Source: Branchiostoma belcheri (lineage: Eukaryota > Chordata > Leptocardii > Amphioxiformes > Branchiostomatidae). Taken from it: a stretch of DNA of 64,000 nt. This document shows positions 35,801 through 47,800 of this stretch, one piece after another. The DNA lies in the NCBI RefSeq assembly GCF_001625305.1, contig NW_017803965.1:379621-443620 (forward strand), in the 5' to 3' direction. How positions within the stretch are numbered: position 1 is the stretch's first letter; the number at the start of each line of letters is the position of its first letter. A model generated the notes under the pieces. The model searched no databases. It was given only the letters and a program-made list of their open reading frames with translations, and was not told where the DNA came from. The position numbers and the translations under genes were made by a program.

Positions 35801-38800
35801 GCCAACATGCTCCTTTTTTTCCTATCTTCTCAGGCCATGTGAATTAAGCTATATTAAGTAATATTTCAAGAACTACATAATATATTTTAAGTTCAACATA
35901 CTACTGTGTGGTAGATTTTGTTATGATAATCCACCCTTTTTCCTTGTATCACAATGGATATAAAGTTTCTTGTAATTTTTCTCTACAATTGTGTGCTATC
36001 TTACTAAAAAAAGTGTAGAAGAAACTTCTAGAATTTCATTAGTATTCGTAACATATGGAAAATGTGCATAGCTAATCCTAGTTGGCACCGTGCCAGTTGA
36101 TTTCCCCCAAAGTGTTAATGAACATCCTGGCAGTTATTAACCTTACAGGTGACCCAGCAAAACAGTGCCTGCTCTGTTGGTCTTGGATGTGGGTACAATC
36201 TGTCATGCAAATTAGGCCATGTTGATTTGATTATGTGGATGACATCCATGTACGCATGAATTTTCGTCCGTTTCCAAAAAAAATGTTTTCGACCATACTA
36301 TAAATTGTACAAAGTACAAATGAAGGCAACTTTTTTTTTGCACGCTCGCATCAGTTTTGGGGTTCCCAGAGGATGTCATCCATATAATCAAATTAACATG
36401 GCCTTAGCTGAAGACAATACTAGTTATTTAGGAGGCCTCTTGTATGAGTCATACCTATTGTCTAAGAATGAATTCAGTAAAGATCTTGCAAATTGTCTTT
36501 ATGACACAAATATGTTTTTATTCCCCTTTGACTTTGGTGACCCAAGAAACTTCTTGCCTGATACTTGAAAGATGTCCAGGCGTAAAAATACTTAATTAAA
36601 ATTATTCACTAAGGAAACTATAAATTGTATCTTAATCTAAATTTGAGCAAAATGTATATTTTTCTATGTACATTAACTCCTTTATTACAGTCTACAAACA
36701 TGTTAATTTGTATGTAAGAATGAAACGTAAATTATATGAAATTGTCTTGTCTCACTTTGCCCGGAGTGCATTCAAATTTACACATGTACAAATATCTCTA
36801 GATCTACTCAGGTGACTATATTCCCATGTGAAACACAACAAACGTGAACATCTGTTAAGATATGCCGCTGACCTTTGACATGACCTCTAAGTGCACTCTG
36901 GGCAGATGTTAGTGATGATGACATGGCCCCAGAAGGCCATCCAATCTGTGCGATGCCATCTCTTGTCATCTGTCGCAGCGTATAACTTCGCTACGCTATG
37001 ACTAGTCTTGGCATGAACTTCTCTTCGTACAAAGTTGACAGAGCAGAAAGGCGCCTCGCATAATACATACTGATTTCTTAGGAGGCTGTCTTGGTTGTCT
37101 TAGTCTTGTAAGCACAATGGATCCAGAGAACAATCCTTCTGCACTTTTTTCCGTTACGGGACCGATGCATGACCTCTATAACCCGTCTACTTGGCCTTTC
37201 CTAGCCGACAAGAAGAAGCCACCAGAGAAGCCTAAGCCCAAAGCGGCGTCACCACGAAGTACGTTGTTGTCGTGTGCATATGTGGTTGTACGCTTTCTGT
37301 GTGTCGGTGTTGTTGTAGAGTGTCGTGGCTGCGCAGATGTGTATGTGTGCCAGTGATGTGTCCATGGCTTGCACTTGGGTGAAGCTTGTTTATTCTGTTC
37401 TCTGCATATCTTGTTTGGAGCTTTAAATGCATTTGCTTTCCAGTCAGGCTTTCAGTTTACCGGTGGCATTTCAGACATAAGTCATATATCAAATACATGT
37501 ATGCTGTGCCAGGGCAGGAAATCAGACTTGAAGCAATAGCATGTCCACCATAATGTCACCCTTCTTCGAGCTATTTGCTTTATGTTTATGCTTAATGTTT
37601 CATCACATTTTCTTAAAGGCTTTTGGCGCTAAATTGTTCCCTACTTTTGTAAACTTGCATGTCAAAGGTTCCTAGCCATAATTAACGTCATTTTGCCCTA
37701 TTTTCACGGACTGAATCGTAAGGCCATTTTTCTTATCCGCATATTTGCTGCCGTGGATGAGGTGGAGCTCGTTTTTGTTGCCATGACAACTTATGCTAAT
37801 TAGCAGTTGCTTCGATTCCCGACCGTTGATCACTGTGTGCTGCGATGCTTTAGTGAGCATGTCCAATTTTCCACATGTGTGCTTGCAGACGACATTATAC
37901 CATTAGGTGCTAACTGTTGGCTTTCTGTTCTTCCATTCCTCCCTACTTTGTATTCTCCATTGTTTGGTTACGCCCCATTATCTCGTGATTTGGGGAATTT
38001 CAAAGCTCCAAAGACTGATGACAAGACTGCAAAGCCGCCAGCGCCAAGGAAGCCAAAGGACGTAAAGGAAAAAGTTCAGAAGAAAGTCGCGGAAAAGAAA
38101 CCTCCCACAGCCGCAAAGGCTGCTAAACCTGCTAGTAAGGAATTGTGCCGTGCGATTATCTGGATTTTTGCAATTTTGGGTAAAAGCGGTTAAACTTGAG
38201 ATCCGTCATGAGTTGGGAGTTTGGTTTAAGGGGATCTTCAACTCCTCCAAGAACACGTAGGGTCATCTTTTCATTCTTCTTTGTGTCTTGCATAGAATAA
38301 GAGAGTGCATGCTCATGGCTTTTATAGACTCTGAGTTGTTAGATGTGATGTTTTCTGCTTCTGCAGTCATGTCCTGACAAAATGGTGTGTTTTGTACTGT
38401 TTGTACTGTATGTTTTCTGGGAGGATAAGAAAATTTGGGGGGAGGGGTGAAAGAAATGGCAGCCACATCAGGTTGAATGTTGCAATTTTCATTATCTGAA
38501 TCCATGCAAATAGTGAAATATGCAGGTAAGGCATCTCTTCTGAATGATATGGTACATCTCATCACATTTGGTTTAAATGACTTTTGTGCCATTCATTGAA
38601 TCAGTTATCAGTATAAGAATTAAAATCAAAATTAGGCATTTTATTCTTATACAAGAGTAGGCAAACCATAAATTAATGTTTACTAACATGATCTGCAATA
38701 CTAACTCTTCTTTTTCTCTCTTATCCCTTTTTCTTTCTACTTTCTTTTCTTCCCATCAACTCTTTTATTTCCTTCTTTGTCAACTTTTCTCCTTGTGGTT

Positions 38801-41800
38801 TTGGTTGGGTTCTTTTCACAATTTTAAAGCTGAGAAAAGGGCGCCCAAACAAAAGCCCAAGAAGCCTGAGCCTCCTCAAAACGACAAGGTGGAGCCCAAG
38901 GAAAACAAAAGTAGGTTCTTGGAAGATGTTGCTTACATGTAACCTACATTACTATTTATCCCACGGGTTACATATGTCTGTCACTTTAAAAAACAGTGTG
39001 TTTGAGAGATCTCTAAGTGCATAGTTTAAATACATGTATGCAGGAGTTCATTATATATACTGGGTGATGTTACATTGAAGATGTCTTTATAATGCTTTTT
39101 TTTTTGTACAGGTTATGATGCAAGTGTCCAGTTCATATTTTGCTTGCTTTGACAAAAATTGAATACTATATTGCTACTATAATAGGTCAATCCTGAAATC
39201 CTGCTGTTATACAGTACTATTGTGACAGCCATGCCTTGCCGTACATTGTCCGTGACTCCTGGTCAAAGTTTAAGACTATTGCAGTATACATGTATGCAGG
39301 ATGTGAATGCAGTATACTGTGATCATGTACAATACATAATTATAGATCCAGCCTATGGTACCGATCATCCAATGCAATTTCATGATTGTGACAAAATAGA
39401 TTATTATATTCTAGATGAAGAAGTCTGTCTTATATTATATTGACATTTACTGCCATTTCTTAGCACATTTTCATCATACTTTCATGTATCACTTGAATCG
39501 TTTAAAAAAGCACCAAAACAAGTTATGTGAGGCTTCTTTTTATTTCTCGGGTACTGCCAAAATGCATTGTAAAGTCTTGAAATTGAATGCTGAGAAGCAA
39601 GGAGGTTAAAAATCTCTTGGTTTAAGTCTATGCTGTTATCACTAGCAGACAAAATGTTTTTAAGAATTTTAAGTGATGGTACATTTTCAAACAAAGGGTA
39701 TTAATTGAAAGACATGAAGGAAACATGCCTGGAAAAATAACATTTTGCTAATTAGGAAGAGACATTTTGAATGTATTTTTTCTTCCACTATTGGTAGTGT
39801 TAGATAAACTCACCAGGTCCTATATCACATTAGTACATATTTGATAAGGAGCAGAGTTCTAAATCCAGTCCAATGTACTGACTTTGGTCTTGACATTGGA
39901 ACATTATGAGAGAATATGACGACTTTAATTTATGGGCATGGTTTTGTTTTGATGCATCGCATTTTATTTGACTGTTGATCACCTTTTGTTGCTTGACTAA
40001 ATGTAATCATATCTTGTCCTGAGTAAATGTATGCTGGGCCCCATTGGAAAGCAGCTTCTACTAGCTGAATGGGCTACCCAGCTGTTTTATGATGAAAAAA
40101 AAAACAAATTTGTTTGTTTTTGGTAGAAGAGGCTCCGGGCACCCCCAACAGTCGTCCAAGCTCGACCCGGAGCAGCGGCTCAATGCCGGACACAAAGAAG
40201 GTCAAGTCCAAGATTGGATCAACCGCCAACATACATCACAAGCCAGGGGGCGGAAATGTAAGCTACTTGACTCATCAAAACTTTTCTTACTCTGCCATTG
40301 TTTTATATGGTATTGTAACTATAACACTGACAAGCAGCCATGTTCTCTTATAATGACAACAATGCCCAATGGCTTCTTTCAACCAAAGAATATATTTCAT
40401 ATTCATGTGATCCAAAACATAGCTCAATAATCTATCGTCTATCATATTGTATCGAATTAATATTCAAGGTACAAAATCTCAACTCTTTGCATTGTTTATG
40501 ATTTTAGTTTGTAAGTAACCCACGTGATATTATCTTTTTTTAAATTATCTGCCTGGAGACTAGCAAACAATGGTTATGAATTTGAAAAGGTGATGTAAAA
40601 TATCATCCACAATTACTAGGTCACTAGACGATGTGTTATTCTTATTGTTTATGGCTCTTTTGGGAGTATCTATATCTACTCACAACAAAATAACATAATC
40701 ATAATTAAATAATATTATAGACATATGGGTCTCTAATCTAGATTCTAAAAGAAAGTCAGAATTGGTGTCAGTTAATTCAAAGACAAGTCCTCTTTTTTTC
40801 GATGTAAATTTTTTTTAAATGTGAATTTGAAATAAGATTCACCTGTGTCTTGTTTTAAGGTTCAGTGTGAAAGGTCTTTGTCTTTTACAAAAGAATGGAT
40901 CAGTCATTCATTTTGTCAGAAATATTCCAGCTAATTTGAAGCTTGGGTGATTATGTTGTGGGTAATTACATCGGTGTCAAGCAGTGTGGCACCAGCCATT
41001 TTACACAACGTAATCCACACTTAACCAAATTACAGACAGGTAATGTTGCAAGACTCCTAGCGCTTAACTCTGTCCATGCAGAAAGAATATTTCAGACGGA
41101 GGTGTCTTGTTTCTAGATAGGAAAGAAGAGCTGGTCATTAATTTGTTCTTTTATGGAATATTTCAAGAACATAGCTTAAGTGTTCATGAATTTATTTGCT
41201 GTTTTTATGTACTGCATACATGTATTTCAACATTGAAACTGCGGTATTGAGTCTATTGGATATTTAGTAGTTTTAGGTCTTCTAACAATGTAACTTCACA
41301 CCAAGTGGTAGTTAACTTGATGTTAACTTGGTGTTTTCCCACAACTTCAATTCAATGAACTGTGTGGCTGTACATCTGTATGGGTTTAAAAGGGTTTGTA
41401 GTTGTAGGGCTATCTGTATACAAGTAACACTCTAGGGGTAATCGGGTAGGAAAGGTTAAAGGTCAAGAGCTGAACAGCCCTCTTCCATGACCTCTGTTCT
41501 ATCAGGTGCCAATCTTCAGTGACAAGACAGATTACAGCAAGGTGTCATCCAAGTGTGGCTCAAAAGACAATATAAAACACACTCCTGGAGGCGGTAATGT
41601 AAGTACAAGAACACCCAGGGTTAGAAATGACACTTGTTGTTCTTGGTACAAAAAAAGAAAACAAATTTCGGATGTATTTACCAGTCACAGATGTATTAAA
41701 CCCACAGGTACATTGAACTTACTTCAAATATATGTTAGATATAGTTTGAAGAGATAAAGAGGTTAAACAGATACAGGTTTAGTAGTTTAGAGAACAATAA

Positions 41801-44800
41801 ATTGGAGCCAAATTCCCACCTTATTGGCAACTGAGCTGTCATAATGCATGATCCTCTCTGTTTTACTTGCTCCATCTATCATTACTGGAAGGTACTGCAT
41901 GCTAGACGTAAAATTTTGTTACTCCTGAAACATCACAAGTCATTGCATGGTCTATTTTTGTGAACTCACAATCTATCTCACAATCTATTTAGCAGCACAA
42001 AACAGTCAAAATTTATTTACTCTATGCATGTTATTTTAGACCTACACGTATCTACCTCCTTTCACAACTGTGTCTTATCTAAAAAGTAATAATCAAGTGC
42101 TCTTTTGATGAGAAAAAAGACAATGAGAAGTAAACTCAACACTTCTTGTGTGGTGTGTGACTAACGAACCAAAGTTTCCTTTTTTGCAGAAGAAAAAAGA
42201 TTCTTGGAGACAAAACAACAAAGATCTGATGGAAGGTTTTGATCATAGCAGGACAGGTGCATCATCGCTGAACACAGTATCTTGAATCAAAACTTTTTTA
42301 TTCTTTTCTAACAGGTTGCGATCACCCACGTCAAACAAGACTTTAGCAAAGTTGGATCCAAATGTGGTTCAAAGGATAACATCAAGCACTCTCCAGGGGG
42401 AGGGAATGTAAGTGAAGGAACAGCCTGTCCATCATGGCTGCCATAAGATTTTGTTATTTTTTTAACACCTTCAACAATTTAGTAGTTATTCAGTTTAAAA
42501 TGGGTGCGATAAGACTTCTTCTTGCTCAAATATTTTGCATATATCAAATTTAACCATAAACAAATCAAAATTTTTCATGACAGAACAAGGTATGGATTAC
42601 AGCAGAACAACAATGTAAGGTGTCATTACATCCTATCTGATTCATTGGATTCAATATACTAGTACTAGTAGTCATATTTTTCATAAATCATTGTCATTGA
42701 ATTATCACCTATTGGAGTTCATGCAGTCAGTCACTCATCAGGTCTGCATATTGCAATTATGTTTTATAATATCAGACACGTACCTTTGTCACCAGTGAAA
42801 GACATTTTAAGAAAAGAATGTCCTAGAGACATAGCCAAAAATCATTCATAAATCTAAGCAGCCAAAATTTCCACTTCATCAGAAATCAGAATAGCTAAGA
42901 ATTAATACTAACTGAATTGTTCATGCTATTAGAAATGTCAGGGTTTGAAGGACGTTTTCAATCACATGTAAGGCATACATTGTACCATGTGCAATTGTCG
43001 TGCAATAAAGTTCTTCTGTAAGGCATGTGCATGATTGTCCTAAAGTTTAATCATTTCTTCAGATTCCATCAGACTTGGGATGAGTTTGATGCAACTTATT
43101 GAGGAATGACTGCTCAATCTCAAGTTTTACCCATCATAGCATGTGTTGACTACTTGTGTGCTCCCATTGGATAGTTGTTTGAATATTCCTTGTCACTGAA
43201 TAACTTAACATCATTGGAGGTTTTATAACACTGACATGCATATGACTGTCGCAGTTGTGCCAAGTGCCAAAATTACTTCTTAGCTGACAACTACTGGTAC
43301 ATACATGTACATTGTACATTCTCCTTCTTATTCAAATTGTTGTGTGCTTGTCCCTTCATGTTGTTATGAATGTGCTGTCACAGTGACTGTGTGACTGCAT
43401 CATCCAGCCAAATACAATGCTGGGTATGCTGCATGCTTGCTTGCTTGCAACTAAATGCTTGCAGCATGGGTGTCAGTGTGTGCCACCATATTGCATGACT
43501 GTCCTAACGTTCCATGCTTGCTTTCATATCATTTGCTTGCTTCATGCTTTTCATGCTGTAGGTTAAAATTACTGAGGTTAAGCAGGACTACAGTCGAGTG
43601 TCCTCGCGCTGCGGCTCCAAGGACAACATAAAACACACGCCGGGTGGCGGCAACGTAAGTGCTTTGAAGCATTGCTGTGGCAAGTTGAAGCTGCTTCTCT
43701 TTGGCTCTGTGGATTGGGACAGATCTTTCTAGCTTAAATCATCCACTAGCTGTGGCAAGTCTGGCGACTTAGACTTACTTCATTGCCCTCACAAGAGTAG
43801 TGGAAAGCGCCATTGCCAGGACCAAACATTTCCTATTGGCTACACAGAAAACTGCCACAAAAATGATAGTTTTCCATAATTTTGCCCCAAAGGGGATGCT
43901 AAGTTTACTCTAACAGCGGCCTAAACTTGTAAACAAAGATGGGGGAATCTGAACGCCAATCTGTCCCAGTAGTGTGGACAGCGGTATTCGGCAGAATCGG
44001 TTGCGCTGTGGAATATTTAGGAGAATTCTGAACACTGGCAACTGTGGTGTAAAATTACAGGGATGCTTGGGACGCTTAAAAACAGGGATGAAAACGGACC
44101 ATCGCGTAGCCAACAGGAAATGTTCAGTTCTGCCAATGGCGCTTTACACAAGTCTTGTTAGCGCAATGAAGTAAGAGTCACCGCGGCTAATCGTCCACCT
44201 TGTCTTTGCACAGGCACTGAATGTCAAATAACAATCATACAATGTACATATGTGAAAGATTTTTTAAACAGACCTACACGTACATTGCAGTCTCTGTACA
44301 TACATGTATTTCGCAGTTACTACATGTACATCCACATTATACATAAAAGGCAACGCATGATCATGCTTTGTTGACATTGTTTTTCATTGACTGTTGAGCT
44401 GTCGAAAGAGGAACAACTCCAGAAGTAAACCTCTGTAAATATAATTTTAAAAAAAATTAAAGGCATGCTGAAAATTCTAAATCTGAAAATCTTGCCGACA
44501 CTTATTTGGTCAAAGTAATACAAGTGAAGAGTGATGTTAATTTTTAAGTAGATCATTTGAGAGCAAGTTGAGAACAATTGAAGAAAATCTTTTTGGATCA
44601 CTGTTTCTTCCAGATCTGTCTCAAACTGCATTTTTGTGTTCCTTTCTGAATTCAGTTAAGTTCAGTCCTATGTTTTAACTTTCTGTTCTCAATGATCTCT
44701 CTCTATCATCTATTGATTGATTTTACTTATCATCCTTTCAAGCTTACCTACAATCAGTGGTCGAAATACTTTTGTTCAGTGTTCTGCAATATTGCAGAAG

Positions 44801-47800
44801 AGTCAAAATTTTGTTCTGCAATTTGGAAATACTTTCTGCAAATACACAAGCCTCTATACTACAATCTTGCAAGTTTATAAGCATGAACTATTGGTTGATA
44901 TGCAAATTAGTGAAGACAAATTTTTGGAAGTCCAAAAGGAAACAAAAGATAGAAAAGTCAAGACAAGGTTGATGTAAATTAGTGAAGAAGCTCCTGTTGT
45001 TTCAGAACAGGAACTTAAGTGTTGTCTGTCCTTGGGGCCAAGAGCACCAAATCCCAAGTGCCAATTTTTCGTGCTGCAAAATTGCAGATTGTATAAATTT
45101 TTCTTCTGCAATCTTTGAAATCTATCTGCAGATTGCAGACTGCAGACAGGTATTTCGAACACTGTACGATACTGTGCCTATTTTTAGCAATTTTTATGTT
45201 TCACATGGCCCTCATTTGCAAAGAAAATGTTCTGATATCAGTGGATGAAGAAGACTGAACTCTATTATGACTTGGTGAAAACCTACAATTGTAGTTGGCT
45301 ATGTTTATCATGTTGTTCTATGTTTGAACATCTAGCAACCTATAATCCTAACCCCTTTCTGTTATTATAGAACTACCTGTCAAACAATTCCTGTAGTCAT
45401 GACCATGTTATTTCATGTCACCGCTTTACCCCCATGTATTAGGTAAAGATTGCAAGTGCAAAGGTTGATTTCACCAAAGTTGGATCCCGCTGTGGATCCA
45501 AAGACAACATAAAGCACACCCCCTCTGGTGGAGACGTACGTTTAGACCTGCCCAAACTGAAGTTTTTCTATCATCTTTAATAGACCAGTTTATCTTTCAG
45601 GGATCGCAAGAACTGCTTACGTCACAGGGGGGACATTTTGAATGGAACGCCATTCTACTTCTAGCACCGGAAGTTGAACACGGCTTTTACTTGCAGTATC
45701 CCCCCTGGCAGATCACTGCGATGGTCTGTAGTCGGGTATCTGGTGAGATTGGGTAGAAGGAAATAGGGGATAGCCATCCTTCAGTGAAGTATCGATTAGC
45801 TTTAGACTCCTTGTACTGGCGCAGGTCAAGAACTTTCAGAAATTAATCTAACACACGTCGGGAAATCTGCCAGGGGGGACAATGCAAGGGAAAGCCGGTT
45901 CTAGAATAGTGTTCTATTTGAAATGTCCCCCCTGTGATGTAAGCAGTTCATGCAATCAGTGGAAGGTAAACTGGTCTATTACACCACTTTATTTTCAACT
46001 CTAAATCTGCTATATTATTCAGTTTTACTCCATTTTTGTTTTATGCTTTCCTATGATTTTATTTATTTTTTCTTGCCTTTCTGTGTGTGTGTATATATAC
46101 ATGTGTGTGTGTGTGTGTGTTTTCTTATGACTTCGTAGTGCATGTGGCTGGAATCATTACAGGATACATGCACTGTAGAACCATGGGTAATGTCGCCAAG
46201 ACACCATTGCTGCCATGATTGTTTATTACAGGGTTAAGCTTTTATGTTTTTTTTGTCCATTCATGTGGTCACCTCTACCCATGCACCAGGTAAAGATTGC
46301 GAGCGTAAAGGTCGATTACAGCAAAGTTGGGTCTCGATGTGGATCGAAGGACAACATAAAGCACAGTCCAACCGGCGGAGATGTGAGTGCATCAAAACAA
46401 CACACGCGAAAAAAAGCATTCTGTGAAGTGGTCTGGCCAACATACATGTAATTGTCAAACAATGCAAAGAAACCTCTGATCTGATAATATCTTAGACTTT
46501 CTGAAAGAAAAACAATCAATATTAATTAGTTAAACTTTGGTTTTGATATTGTTTTTCTCTAAAATGTCATAAACTCTGGTCAAAGCCAAAAATGTCTGTG
46601 ATGTTGATCATCTTTAAAATATTAACATCATTCTTTCAAATTTCAAGAAGATGTACAAATAAGACTGTACAAAATTAATATGAGCTCATTTTGGTTGTGG
46701 TAACATTTAAAAAACTACATACATGTACATAGGCACCCATCATTATGATTCCCTCTGCTACATTCAATTTGTACATGTAGATATTTGCCATCATCAGTTG
46801 CTATACATGTATACCACAAACCAACATCTCAAACACATTGGACTACATGTACAAATGAACATGTATTTCATGCTCATTGGGACTATTTTGGCCAGATAAC
46901 TTCATCCTTTGAGCACGTTTTCCCAGCTTGATGACTTTCAGAAAGCTGTTCATGTATTCAGGCCTTGCTGCTGGCAACATGATCATCCATGGACTGACCA
47001 TTTACAAAAGCATTCACAATGTTTTCAATCCTTCAAGTTTGGCTAACATTGCATGATGACAGAATCAACAGAATTCTAAAAAATTCTTTTACTGAAAATT
47101 CAACCTACATTGTAGTAACGTTATGCATTGACATTTTTGTGTTGCTGCAATTTTTGTGTTGCTACCAAAAAAAAACACAAACAGGTAGACTAGAAATCAG
47201 TGTTTTTCAAGTAGAATGCTTTCCATGGAAGGTTATGTTCTTTTTTACATCAGATTTTGATCATGCTTTGTCGATGCTTTTACATGATTATGTACATGTA
47301 AAACAGTAGATTTTGCTGTGTATTAGTCACATGCTATAGAAAGCATATTGTGTGCTTCACCATGCTTTTAGCCTATTGTCTTCCCTTGTGATTCATCCAT
47401 GACACAATATTGTTTTTATTCATTGGTGCTGTTGAAATGTCTTTTATTTGCGTTTGAAAATTACAAGTTATTTCCAAGAATTTCCAAATTTGAAAGATGG
47501 GTCTTTGCAGTATAACAATATTTAGCACAGAACTTACAAAAAGTAAATCCAGAGTATCTATTATGTAGATACTTTTAAAAACAGATTCTTAAGGTTATGA
47601 CAGAGACATTGTCTAACTTTTGTCTTTGTTTGACATTTTGATTGATAAACAACATGATGTCACATTATAGCATGTCCCTTTTCATGTCTTCATTTTACAA
47701 TACACATATTTTGCAAAAACTCAGCTAATAAAAAACTTAAACTGGACATGTGAACCACTTCAGTTTGCCATGTTCAATAGTCAACACAAAATTGAAAGTT

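Larger units (their letters stand above)
33207..37116 (+). other. Intron / presumed internal promoter region
   Basis: Contains MITEs at 33317, 35553 and 36215. The last ~250 bases before 37117 are richer in GC and would be the promoter and 5'UTR of the short isoform. No TATA box is evident. Confidence 0.5.
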
